64,000 bases of DNA, taken from Gammaproteobacteria bacterium. GTDB lineage: Bacteria > Pseudomonadota > Gammaproteobacteria > Pseudomonadales > Porticoccaceae. The notes below the pieces were generated by a model, which had not been told where the DNA came from, ran no database searches, and saw nothing but the letters and a program-made list of their open reading frames with translations. The DNA lies in assembly GCA_016708925.1 (NCBI GenBank), contig JADJET010000006.1:124001-188000 (forward strand), read 5' to 3'. Both the position numbers and the translations under genes were made by a program. This document shows positions 49,527-58,114 of this stretch, in pieces; position 1 is the stretch's first letter, and each line of letters opens with the position of its first letter.

Positions 49527-49919
49527 TCAGGGTTCGTTGCCCTGCGGCTTCGCCTTGATCTCGACCCAGGGCAGACGGCTGCGCTTGTGGACGTCCACCG
49601 CCGGGGTGAACGCTTCCGGATGATCCAGGCTGCCCAGGGTGATATCGATGTGAGCCGGCTGGCCCGCCACGATGCAGGCGACGGGAGTGCCGCAGCTCGC
49701 ACAGAAATAGCGGTCGCCCTGCGCGGAGGACTTGAGGTGCCGTGGCGTCCCCTGGGTGTACGCGAAGCCTCCGCGCGGCACCACCAGCCAGGACACGAAA
49801 GGCGCGCCGCTGGTGCGCCGGCACATCGAGCAATGGCAGTTGGCGACCTGCTCCACCTGGTCGATTCGGTAGCGCAGGGCGCCGCAAAAGCAGCCGCCGG
49901 TGATGGGTTCGGTGCTCAT
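49527..49919 (-). CDS. GFA family protein (zinc-binding)
   Basis: A 130-residue protein of the glutathione-dependent formaldehyde-activating (Gfa/CENP-V) fold. Cysteine motifs GGCFCGALRYR, CHCSMCRRTSG and FCASCGTP are the zinc ligands of the family. Most members are uncharacterised; a role in S-adduct or aldehyde handling is often assumed. It starts 31 bp after the LLM copy 3 stop and is probably co-transcribed with it. Confidence 0.92.
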   Translation of the reverse strand: MSTEPITGGCFCGALRYRIDQVEQVANCHCSMCRRTSGAPFVSWLVVPRGGFAYTQGTPRHLKSSAQGDRYFCASCGTPVACIVAGQPAHIDITLGSLDHPEAFTPAVDVHKRSRLPWVEIKAKPQGNEP

Positions 49920-49950
49920 GTCCGTAGCCTCTGCCGGCGGCTTGCCGCCT

Positions 49951-50814
49951 TCAGACCTTGGCGATCACCGCCTCGGCGAATTCGTTGAGTCCGCGCCGGA
50001 TGCCATCGGCATCGAAGGCGGGCGGGTTGATCATCATCCGTTTGGTGCCGATGTCCTCGTACTGCCGCACCCGGCCCGGGTCAGGTATGCCGGCCGCCAC
50101 CGTGAGTTCGATCTCCGCCGGGTTGCGGCCGATCTTGCCGCACTCGTCGCGCATGGCGTCGAGCAATGTGGGCAGCGTCTTCAGGCTGCCGGAAGCGGGA
50201 TAGAAGCCGTCGCCCACCCGTGCCGCGCGCCGTGCCGCACCCTCGACATTGCCGCCGATGATGATGGGCACGCCCGGTTTCTGCACCGGCTTGGGATTGG
50301 AGTTCAGCGGGCCCCAGTTGAAGTAGGTGCCGTGAAAGGCTTCGGGTTCACCCTTCCACAGCGAGCGGATGGCGCGGATGGCTTCCTCGGTGCGCGGTCC
50401 CCGCTCGGCGAAGGGAATCCCGACGGTTTCCATCTCCTCGCGCAGCCAGCCGATGCCCACGCCCATCATGGCGCGGCCGCGCGACAGCACGTCGAGGCTG
50501 GCCCATTCCTTCGCCACATAGAGCGGGTTACGCTGGGGCAGGATCATGATGCCGGTGGCGAGGCGCAATTTCTTGGTCATGCCAGCGGCGTAGGAGAGCG
50601 CCACGACCGGGTCCGGAATGGGAGCCCGCTCGCCGCCGGGAAAACCGCCGTCCTTGCTGTAGGGGTACTTGGTCTTGAAGCCGGCGGGCAGCACCACATG
50701 CTCGACGGCCCAGATGGATTCGATGCCCACTTCGTCCGCCGTCCGTACCAGGACTTCGAACAGATCGGGGTTGGCGAGCGGACCGGCGGTGGCGAATGCG
50801 ATGCCGAATTTCAT
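49951..50814 (-). CDS. LLM class F420-type oxidoreductase (copy 3)
   Basis: A 287-residue enzyme of the probable-F420-dependent LLM group (TIGR03619-like): MKFGIAFATAGPLANPDLF, WAVEHVVLPAGFKTKYPY, LRLATGIMILPQRNP, GRAMMGVGIGWLREEME and VPIIIGGN. It is only distantly similar to the two tandem LLM genes. Whether flavin or F420 is used cannot be decided, and no F420 synthesis gene is seen here. The ATG at 50814 is divergent from the BVMO gene; the much longer frame upstream is antisense to that gene. Confidence 0.92.
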   Translation of the reverse strand: MKFGIAFATAGPLANPDLFEVLVRTADEVGIESIWAVEHVVLPAGFKTKYPYSKDGGFPGGERAPIPDPVVALSYAAGMTKKLRLATGIMILPQRNPLYVAKEWASLDVLSRGRAMMGVGIGWLREEMETVGIPFAERGPRTEEAIRAIRSLWKGEPEAFHGTYFNWGPLNSNPKPVQKPGVPIIIGGNVEGAARRAARVGDGFYPASGSLKTLPTLLDAMRDECGKIGRNPAEIELTVAAGIPDPGRVRQYEDIGTKRMMINPPAFDADGIRRGLNEFAEAVIAKV

Positions 50815-50915
50815 GGGGCGACTCTTATGGTCGGTTGTTATCAGTCCAGGTGGAGCATAGCAGCGGCGGCTGGATTCACGCCACGGAGATCGACGCCGGC
50901 GCAACGATACCGATT

Positions 50916-50943
50916 TTGACATCGGTCCTCGGGGCCATACACT
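50916..50943 (+). promoter_or_regulatory. Promoter of the Baeyer-Villiger monooxygenase gene
   Basis: TTGACA (50916-50921) and TACACT (50938-50943) are 16 bp apart, a strong sigma-70 match. It leaves a leader of about 100 nt before the ATG at 51052. Confidence 0.7.
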
Positions 50944-51051
50944 GTCACGCATCCAGCGCGTTGCATTGAACCCTGACCCGGCTTGCCTTGTGCCGTTCCG
51001 GTTCAGGCGTGTGACGCGTTTGACAAGCCGATTTTCAATTGGAGAAGCACT

Positions 51052-52953
51052 ATGACCGACCAACAACGCCTTGCCGACGCGATCGCCATCGCCAACATTC
51101 CGACCCTGTTGATGGTGCTGGTCCAGATGACCGGCGACAAACGCTGGCTCCAGGATCCCTACCGGCCACGGCGCGCCAGCGGCGTCAGCGATAACGACAG
51201 CGGCGGTCTGGGCGCCGATATCCAGCAGGAGATTCGCGCCGCGGCGCTGGACGCCATTCTGGCCTGGAAGGCCGGCAAGCCGCTGGCCCTGCCCGCGCCG
51301 TCCAATGCCGAACTCGTGGAGATGCTGACCGTCGCCATGGGCGAAAAAGTGCCCGGCCAGTACGGCGAGATGACCGCCGCCCAGCTCGGCCAGGCGGCCA
51401 TGCTGTGGGATCGCAAGATCGATGTGCCGCCGGGCTTCAAGGTGATCGTGATCGGCGCCGGCGCTTCCGGGCTGTGCGCTGCGGTCAACCTGCGATCGGC
51501 GGGAGTGCCGTTCCAGGTGTTCGAGCGCCGCGAATCCGTGGGCGGCGTGTGGCAGGACAACCGTTACCCGGGCGCCGGCGTCGACACCCCGAACCACCTC
51601 TATTCGTTTTCGTTTGCGTCCTACGACTGGTCGCAGTACTTCGTGCTGCGCGACGAGTTGCACGATTATTTTGAAAGTGTCGCCGATCAATTTCAGTTGC
51701 GCGAGCACATCAGTTTCAACACCGACGTCCTGTCCGCCGCCTACAACGCCGACCGCCAGCTCTGGGAGTTGAAAGTCAGGAATCCGGATGGCTCCGTGTC
51801 GAATCACGCGGCCAACGTGCTGATCAGCGCCGCGGGCATTTTCAATCCGCCGGCGTTTCCCGACATCCCCGGACTCGACAGTTTCAGCGGCGAAAAGTGG
51901 CATTCCGCGGAATGGCCAGCGGGCAAGAATGTCGCCGGCAAGCGCGTGCTGATGATCGGCAACGGCGCGACCGCGATGCAGGTCGGTCCGGAAATACAGA
52001 ATCAGGTGGAAGCGCTCACCATCTTCCAGCGCAGTCCGCACTGGGCCTCGCCGTTCGAGCAGTTCCGCACGCCGGTGCCCGAGCCGATACGTTTCCTGTT
52101 CAACGAGGTGCCGCTGTATCGCAACTGGTACCGCATGCGGCTCGGCTGGACCTACAACGACCGCGTCTATGATTCGTTGCACAAGGATACGAACTGGGCG
52201 CATCCCGAGCGCTCGCTGAACGCCGTCAACGACGGTCACCGCGCCTATTTCACCGACTATATCAAGCGGGAACTCGGTGACCGCATCGACCTGCTGGACA
52301 AGGTGTTGCCCACCTTCCCGCCCTTCGGCAAGCGCATGCTGATGGACAACGGCTGGTACCGCATGCTGCGCAATCCCAAGGTGGAGCTGGTGGATTCCGC
52401 CATCGATCATATCGAGGGCAACAAGCTCGTTACCAAGGATGGCGTGGCCCATGAAGGCGATGTGCTGCTGATTGCCACCGGCTTCAATGTGTTGCAATTC
52501 CTGTCGACCTACGATCTCGTGGGACGCTCCGGCAAGAACCTGCGCGAAGTCTGGGGCGACGAGGATGCCAGCGCGTACCTGGGCACGGTGATTCCGGATT
52601 TCCCGAATTTCTTCACCCTCTACGGGCCCAACCTGCAACCGGGACACGGTGGCAGTTTTATTTTCGTCGCCGAAATGCAGGTGCGTTACGCCATGCAGAT
52701 GATCGATGTCATGGCGCGCAATGCCCTTGGCGCGCTCGAGTGCCGGCCGGATGTACACGACAGCTATATCGAAAAGGTCGATGCCATCCACGAAAACATG
52801 GTATGGACGCACCCGGGAATGACGACCTATTACCGCAATTCCAGGGGCCGCATCGTGGTCAACTCGCCGTACCGCAATGTGGATTTTTTCGAGATGACCA
52901 AGCAGGTGAACCTGGACGATTATGTCGCTGAGCCGCGCAAGGCTGCCAGCTAG
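51052..52953 (+). CDS. Baeyer-Villiger monooxygenase, HAPMO-like
   Basis: A 633-residue FAD/NADPH enzyme. Residues 1 to about 128 are a helical extension absent from most BVMOs but present in 4-hydroxyacetophenone monooxygenase (about 640 residues). FAD is bound by VIVIGAGASGLCAA (near 131-144), the BVMO fingerprint FSGEKWHSAEWP is at 278-289, and NADPH by MIGNGATAMQV just after 300. It converts ketones to esters or lactones; the exact ketone is unknown. GGAGAA precedes the ATG at 51052. It is divergent from LLM copy 3 and followed by gsp. Confidence 0.92.
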   Translation: MTDQQRLADAIAIANIPTLLMVLVQMTGDKRWLQDPYRPRRASGVSDNDSGGLGADIQQEIRAAALDAILAWKAGKPLALPAPSNAELVEMLTVAMGEKVPGQYGEMTAAQLGQAAMLWDRKIDVPPGFKVIVIGAGASGLCAAVNLRSAGVPFQVFERRESVGGVWQDNRYPGAGVDTPNHLYSFSFASYDWSQYFVLRDELHDYFESVADQFQLREHISFNTDVLSAAYNADRQLWELKVRNPDGSVSNHAANVLISAAGIFNPPAFPDIPGLDSFSGEKWHSAEWPAGKNVAGKRVLMIGNGATAMQVGPEIQNQVEALTIFQRSPHWASPFEQFRTPVPEPIRFLFNEVPLYRNWYRMRLGWTYNDRVYDSLHKDTNWAHPERSLNAVNDGHRAYFTDYIKRELGDRIDLLDKVLPTFPPFGKRMLMDNGWYRMLRNPKVELVDSAIDHIEGNKLVTKDGVAHEGDVLLIATGFNVLQFLSTYDLVGRSGKNLREVWGDEDASAYLGTVIPDFPNFFTLYGPNLQPGHGGSFIFVAEMQVRYAMQMIDVMARNALGALECRPDVHDSYIEKVDAIHENMVWTHPGMTTYYRNSRGRIVVNSPYRNVDFFEMTKQVNLDDYVAEPRKAAS

Positions 52954-53071
52954 CATTTTTCCGGGCGGGAAGTCGGGCACGCGAATGACCGCGGCCCGAC
53001 TTGGTCGTCTGGGAGTGTCGTGCGGCGTTGACAGATCAGGGCGCGGCGGGTAATCGCAGGGTAGTTGCAGT

Positions 53072-54961
53072 ATGAAGCCAGGTATCGGAAAAGCACCGGC
53101 AAAATTCGGCGCCCTGCTGGGCGTCGCGCCCGGCGGCGTGCCCATCTACTCGTCGGACTACGATTCCGCCGACGAGCGCGAATATCCCACACGGCAGTCC
53201 TACCAAAGCCATGTCGATGGCGTGTTCATGGGCTACAAGTGGCAGTGCGTCGAATTCGCGCGGCGCTGGCTGTATACCAACAAGGGCTATATCTTCGAAG
53301 ACATCCCGATGGCGTACGACATCTTCAATCTGAGATTCGTGCGCCGGATTGCCGACAACGCCGCGCTGCCGTTGCACGCCTTCGGCAACGGTTCCCGGCG
53401 CCTTCCGGAACCGGGCTGCCTGCTGATCTGGAACGAAGGCGGTGAATTCGCACGCACCGGCCATGTCGCCATCGTCACCGAAGTCGATCCGGGTTGCATT
53501 CGGGTGGTGGAGCAGAATGTAGACCACTTGGTGTGGGAAGCCGGGCAGGGCTGCTCGCGGGAAATCAAGGCGACGCTGACCGCCGATGGCGAATACTGGA
53601 TCCGCTGCAATTTTGCCGGCGCCGAGATACTCGGCTGGGTCATCCAGACCGACAATGCGACGCTGTCGGAAGATCGCGCGGAAATTGCGCCGCACCTGCT
53701 GAACCTGCAAGCCCGCGCGGCCGACGCCACCATCGAGCGCGGCCATTCCTGGCTCAACATGGCCAACGAGGACGAAGCGGCTTACGTTCATATGATGGAC
53801 GGCCACCGCCTCGCCCATGCCGACGAAAACCGGTTCCGCTATTTCGCGCTGTCGCGTGCGGCGGAGCGGGAGTTGCGGCTGGCGACGAATGATCTCCACG
53901 CCAAGTTCATGTATGCGACGGACCATGTCCTGCGCAGCGACGAGCTGCTCGCGAAATTCAATCTGCCACCGGCGGTGTGGCCGAAGATCCGCAAATCCTG
54001 GAGCAACCGCCACAACGAGATGATTACCGGACGATTCGATTTCTCGCTCAGCGAACGCGGCATCAAGCTCTACGAATACAACGCGGATTCGGCGTCTTGC
54101 TACATGGAGTGCGGCAAGGTACAGGGCAAGTGGGCGGGGCACTTCGATGTTCAGGAGGGGAATGACGCCGGCGCGAATTTGTTTGGTTCGCTGATGCAGG
54201 CCTGGCGGAAAAGTGGTGTCAACGAGGTGCTGCATATCATGCAGGACCATGATCTTGAAGAAACCTATCACGCCCTGTTCATGAAGTCGGCCATGGAAGC
54301 CGCCGGCATCAAATGCAAGATCATCAACGGCATCGAAGGATTGTCCTGGCGCGACTGCGGCAACATCGTCGATGCCGACGGCGTGCAGATCAAGTGGGTG
54401 TGGAAAACCTGGGCCTGGGAAACCGCGCTGGATCAGATTCGGGCGGAGTGCGAAGCCGACGCGAATAAACTCAGCGATTACCGTTTCGACGTGGTGCGCC
54501 AGGGCGCGCCCCGTCTGGTCGATGTGCTGCTGCGCGATGACGTCATGGTGTTCGAGCCGCTGTGGACGCTGATTCCCAGCAACAAGGCGATCCTGGCGGT
54601 GCTCTGGTCCCTGTTTCCGGACTGTCCTTACTTGCTGGATTCCCGATTGGCGCTGAGCGACGAACTGGCCGCGCGCGGCTATGTTGCCAAGCCCATAGCG
54701 GGTCGTTGCGGGAGCAACGTCAGTCTGGTCGACCGCGACAGCAATGTGCTCAATCAAACTGCGGGACGCTTCCATCATCAGGATCAGCTGTTTCAGGAAC
54801 TCTGGCCGCTGCCGTCATTTGACGGTCATTTCGTCCAGGTCTGCACGTTCACCGTGAGCGGCTGGCATGCCGGCACCTGTTTGCGCGCCGATCCGTCGCG
54901 CGTCATCACCAGCGGCAGTGAAGTGCTGCCGCTGCGCGTGCTGGATGACAGCGAGTTTTAA
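53072..54961 (+). CDS. gsp: Bifunctional glutathionylspermidine synthetase/amidase
   Basis: A 629-residue protein that aligns along its length with E. coli Gss. The N-terminal CHAP amidase has Cys59 in YKWQCVEFARRWL, and His in RTGHVAIVTEV and Glu in VVEQNV complete the papain-like triad. The C-terminal ATP-grasp-like synthetase shows MITGRFDFSLSERG, YEYNADSASC, VWKTWAWETA, KPIAGRCGSNVSL and VCTFTVSGWHAGT. It makes and breaks the thiol conjugate of glutathione and spermidine. It lies 118 bp after the BVMO gene in the same direction. Outside enterobacteria and kinetoplastids it is not common. Confidence 0.96.
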   Translation: MKPGIGKAPAKFGALLGVAPGGVPIYSSDYDSADEREYPTRQSYQSHVDGVFMGYKWQCVEFARRWLYTNKGYIFEDIPMAYDIFNLRFVRRIADNAALPLHAFGNGSRRLPEPGCLLIWNEGGEFARTGHVAIVTEVDPGCIRVVEQNVDHLVWEAGQGCSREIKATLTADGEYWIRCNFAGAEILGWVIQTDNATLSEDRAEIAPHLLNLQARAADATIERGHSWLNMANEDEAAYVHMMDGHRLAHADENRFRYFALSRAAERELRLATNDLHAKFMYATDHVLRSDELLAKFNLPPAVWPKIRKSWSNRHNEMITGRFDFSLSERGIKLYEYNADSASCYMECGKVQGKWAGHFDVQEGNDAGANLFGSLMQAWRKSGVNEVLHIMQDHDLEETYHALFMKSAMEAAGIKCKIINGIEGLSWRDCGNIVDADGVQIKWVWKTWAWETALDQIRAECEADANKLSDYRFDVVRQGAPRLVDVLLRDDVMVFEPLWTLIPSNKAILAVLWSLFPDCPYLLDSRLALSDELAARGYVAKPIAGRCGSNVSLVDRDSNVLNQTAGRFHHQDQLFQELWPLPSFDGHFVQVCTFTVSGWHAGTCLRADPSRVITSGSEVLPLRVLDDSEF

Positions 54962-54972
54962 CGCCGGCGCAT

Positions 54973-55127
54973 TCACAGACTTTTCAGATATTCCAGCAAC
55001 GCCGCCTTGTCGGCATCCGGCAACGCAGTACCAAGGGCGTGACCCTGGTTGCCGTTGCCGCGCCGGTGGCGTTGAACCCGGCCAGCATCGCCATACTGGC
55101 AAGGCCCAGTCTGCTCAATTTTTTCAT
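54973..55127 (-). pseudogene. Remnant of a c-type cytochrome gene
   Basis: The 5' part has an ATG at 55127 with AGGA upstream and a clear signal peptide (MKKLSRLGLASMAMLAGF, then NATGAA). The frame in use soon loses sense. In another frame the 3' part reads GNQGHALGTALPD and ends LLEYLKSL at a stop at 54973, the typical C-terminus of diheme cytochrome/peroxidase-type proteins. The haem motifs are missing, so the middle of the gene has been deleted. The signal-peptide ORF by itself could still be translated (47 residues, 54984-55127). Confidence 0.6.
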
Positions 55128-55179
55128 GATGTCCTCCGCATCGCAGGAGCGGCCGCTCAGGGCCTGGTTGTGAAATCGT

Positions 55180-57936
55180 TCAAGCTGGCGCTCCTTCCTG
55201 TCGTTCTCGCAATACCGCGCACAGCCACGGCAGCATCGAACCGGTCTGCTCATCGCCCGCCTGCTGCCGCCGTTGCGATGCCGTCTCGAGCGCCGTGCCG
55301 AACACGGTCCGGCCGATGTGATGGCCGAGCTTGCGGTAACTTTCGAACTGGGATTCCTCAAACCACTGATCGGCGGTCGACTGGTGTGGAAAATCGGGAT
55401 GCGTCAGCTGGTAGTTGAGCAGGTCGGCGGGTTCGCTGCCCACCAGGCGCGGTTTGATATAGAGCAGATCGCCGGCGGGCGCGTCGGGATAACGGATGCG
55501 GCCAACCGCCACATAGCCATCGCGCAAATCCTCGGCACGGACATCGATGACAACGCCGAAATCCACATAGCATTTCCGGATCGCATTGCCGAGATCCTCG
55601 AATCGGTCGGCGCCGTCCTGGCCCGCATCGATGGCGACAATGCAGGCGCAGCGGCGTCGCACCAGTTCGTAGATCCCAAGGTTCTCGAAATGGCCGCCGT
55701 CGGAGAGGTAAACGAACGGCGAGGTGTGGTCGGTCTGCCCGAACAGCTCCCGGAGCAGATAGCCGCCGCCGAAACGCGGGTCGTGGTGAGTCCAGACCCG
55801 CGCATCGGCGGGGTTGGGGCTCCAGTTACCGAGGCGGACGTTGAATACCGTCATCAGGAAGGTCAGCGCGGGCGAGCTGTGATAACCCATGTTGGGAGAG
55901 GCGGCGGCGCCCGAAATGGCCATTGCCGTGCCCAGCCACACGCCGTCCATGTAGTGCGCGGTAGGCCGGTAGTGATCGACTTCAGCGCCCTGTTGGTCCG
56001 GCAGCGTGAAGCCGTATCCGGATGTCAGCGGTGTGAAGGCAAAGGCCGCCGCTCGCCGTTCTTGCCAGGCGAGCTGCCGACCGGCGACCAGATTCATAGC
56101 GGTGTTGTGGATGGGATAGGGGCGCTGGCAGCGGCCCGGTTCCGCGGCGGTCGTGCTCAGCGCGGCCAGATCGAGGTCGTCGTCGGGATCGAACCCGGTG
56201 AATGGGTGGGGCGCGCGCTTCCGGCCCCGTGAGGCGCCCAGATAGCAGCGCGTCAACCGTTGGCGATAGAAGTAGTAGATCGAGAACAGGTTGACGTCGA
56301 GGCGCCGGGCGAGCACGACCGTACCGGCAAGGCAGATCACGAACAACAGCGATACCCAGTGGATATCGATGCGTTTGAAATTCGGGGCCTCTTCCAGCAG
56401 TACCTGCAGAAAATGCGTTTGCGCGCCGGGCGCCGGCCGCGCGCAGGTATTGCACAACGCCTCCAGCGTCAGCAGATGGTGCCAGCCCAGCGACAACAGG
56501 CCCAGCAGGCCCAGAATGAACACATAGGGCATGCATTGCGCGGCGCGGTCGCGCCAGGTCGTTTGGCTGCCGCCCGATGTCCTGGCGCCCCGTCCCAACA
56601 TCACGCCCGCCAGCGTGGACAGCGCCCAGGTGATGCCGCCCGCGGCTATGAAGGCGTTGTGGGCCCAGCGAAAAAAGGCCGGCGCCACGAAAACGATACT
56701 AAACAGTGTTGCCCAGACCACCGCGAACAGCAGCAGCCAACCGCCCAGCCGCGACCACCATTCCCGCGAGTCGTGGGAGAAATGGCGACCCATGAGGCCG
56801 ATGTGACCCACCACCGCGAGGGAATAGGCGTTCAACATCAGCGCGGTACCCAGGGCCGACACCGGCCAGGAGCCCCGGTAGCTGCGGTTGATGTGACTGA
56901 TGCCGCGAATGTACTCCATGCATCCGGCTACTCCCGCCAGCAGCAGACCCCCGAGGGCGCCGGCAAGCGCCGTGTAGAACCCGATCAGCAACATGCGGCG
57001 CGCGGCCACGGGCGGGGCTGGAGGACCATCGCCGCGGCGCATCAAGCGACCGCCCAGCCAGCCGAGCAGCCAGGGCAGGCTATAGATGAGCGTGCCGCCG
57101 GCCACCCAGGTCCCGAGTGCAACGTCCGTGAGGCGGGCCGATCCGGCATAGAGGCCGTAGCTGATGAACCAGGCCGACACCACCACCGGCAGTGCCACGA
57201 GGGTCAGCACGCCGGCCTGGCGTGCGTAGAACGGCCGTGTCCGGTGTGCGGCGCCGCCGAAGTTGAGCCCGATGAACAGCATGCCCAGAGTGAGCGCGGC
57301 GACACCGCCGCCAAACAGCGGCGCCAGATCGGCATGCACACCATCCCAATCGGCCAGCCAGCGGATGCCCCACATCAGCAGTCGCGGCAACAACAACAGG
57401 GCGCTCAGCGCCAGCAGCAGCAGGCTCAGGTTGAGGTAGAGGTTGCGCAGATAGGTGGCCACTGCGGCCAGGGTGTCGGCGGACAAAAAACTTGCGCGCG
57501 GTGTGAGGTAGTTGCTGTAGCTGCGCAGAAACCGTATGGCCGGGTGTTCTGTACCGCCCGCGTGCAACTTTTCTTCGGCGTCCTCGACGCGCCCGGCGCA
57601 CTCGCGATGGATCAGGGCCGACAGCCAGCCGCCGATGTACCCGCCGCCGGACACGCAGGAAAGGTAGTCGAATTGCCGCAGCAATTTGACTTCGGCGAGC
57701 GCCTGGATGATACCGAGATTGAAGGTGGCGCTGCGAATGCCGCCGCCGGAGAAGGCGAGTCCGGTCAGCGGGCGCTCGGCCCCTGCGGACTGGCCGTCGG
57801 GCTCGCGGATGGCTGCGCGCTCCTGCGCCAGGACGCCACTCCAGTCGAGTGGGTCGGTCGGTGGGGTACACGCGTTCGGCGTGCAGGGCCGCGCCCCGCC
57901 ATCACTGCTATCCAACCGCTGCTTATGAATCGGCAC
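55180..57936 (-). CDS. Patatin-like phospholipase with inserted polytopic membrane region
   Basis: A 918-residue protein. The patatin oxyanion loop GLAFSGGGIRSATFN (about 59-73) and the nucleophile motif YLSCVSGGGYIGGWL (Ser96) come first; the GxSxG glycine before the serine is Cys94. Residues about 160-560 then hold roughly nine or ten hydrophobic helices. The catalytic Asp lies near 746 in YLSDGGHFENLGIYEL. The two halves of the patatin active site are therefore separated by about 650 residues. The start codon at 57936 is not strongly supported, but the N-terminus has no other good start. Substrate and membrane side are unknown. Confidence 0.85.
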   Translation of the reverse strand: MPIHKQRLDSSDGGARPCTPNACTPPTDPLDWSGVLAQERAAIREPDGQSAGAERPLTGLAFSGGGIRSATFNLGIIQALAEVKLLRQFDYLSCVSGGGYIGGWLSALIHRECAGRVEDAEEKLHAGGTEHPAIRFLRSYSNYLTPRASFLSADTLAAVATYLRNLYLNLSLLLLALSALLLLPRLLMWGIRWLADWDGVHADLAPLFGGGVAALTLGMLFIGLNFGGAAHRTRPFYARQAGVLTLVALPVVVSAWFISYGLYAGSARLTDVALGTWVAGGTLIYSLPWLLGWLGGRLMRRGDGPPAPPVAARRMLLIGFYTALAGALGGLLLAGVAGCMEYIRGISHINRSYRGSWPVSALGTALMLNAYSLAVVGHIGLMGRHFSHDSREWWSRLGGWLLLFAVVWATLFSIVFVAPAFFRWAHNAFIAAGGITWALSTLAGVMLGRGARTSGGSQTTWRDRAAQCMPYVFILGLLGLLSLGWHHLLTLEALCNTCARPAPGAQTHFLQVLLEEAPNFKRIDIHWVSLLFVICLAGTVVLARRLDVNLFSIYYFYRQRLTRCYLGASRGRKRAPHPFTGFDPDDDLDLAALSTTAAEPGRCQRPYPIHNTAMNLVAGRQLAWQERRAAAFAFTPLTSGYGFTLPDQQGAEVDHYRPTAHYMDGVWLGTAMAISGAAASPNMGYHSSPALTFLMTVFNVRLGNWSPNPADARVWTHHDPRFGGGYLLRELFGQTDHTSPFVYLSDGGHFENLGIYELVRRRCACIVAIDAGQDGADRFEDLGNAIRKCYVDFGVVIDVRAEDLRDGYVAVGRIRYPDAPAGDLLYIKPRLVGSEPADLLNYQLTHPDFPHQSTADQWFEESQFESYRKLGHHIGRTVFGTALETASQRRQQAGDEQTGSMLPWLCAVLRERQEGAPA

Positions 57937-58114
57937 ACTCTTTACCTCCCTGTACCACGCCCCGCGTCGCGGGGTTCTATCGCGGCATCATCCGCCGCTC
58001 CAACATAGAGCAATTGCCCTGGCCGTGCAAAGACTGTCGCCGCATCCGGTCAAGCCGTTGTGATAACCGGGTCACGAATCGCCCAAGCGTAGCGGCAACA
58101 CCTGCGTCCCTGCG

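Noticed and set aside
49951..53145. A 1064-codon minus-strand frame
   Set aside because: Only the last 287 codons match an LLM enzyme. The rest is antisense to the BVMO gene, which has clear motifs and its own promoter.
56260..58008. A 582-codon plus-strand ORF
   Set aside because: Low-complexity Gln/Arg/Ala-rich composition typical of antisense to a GC-rich membrane protein gene; the patatin frame on the other strand has domain motifs.
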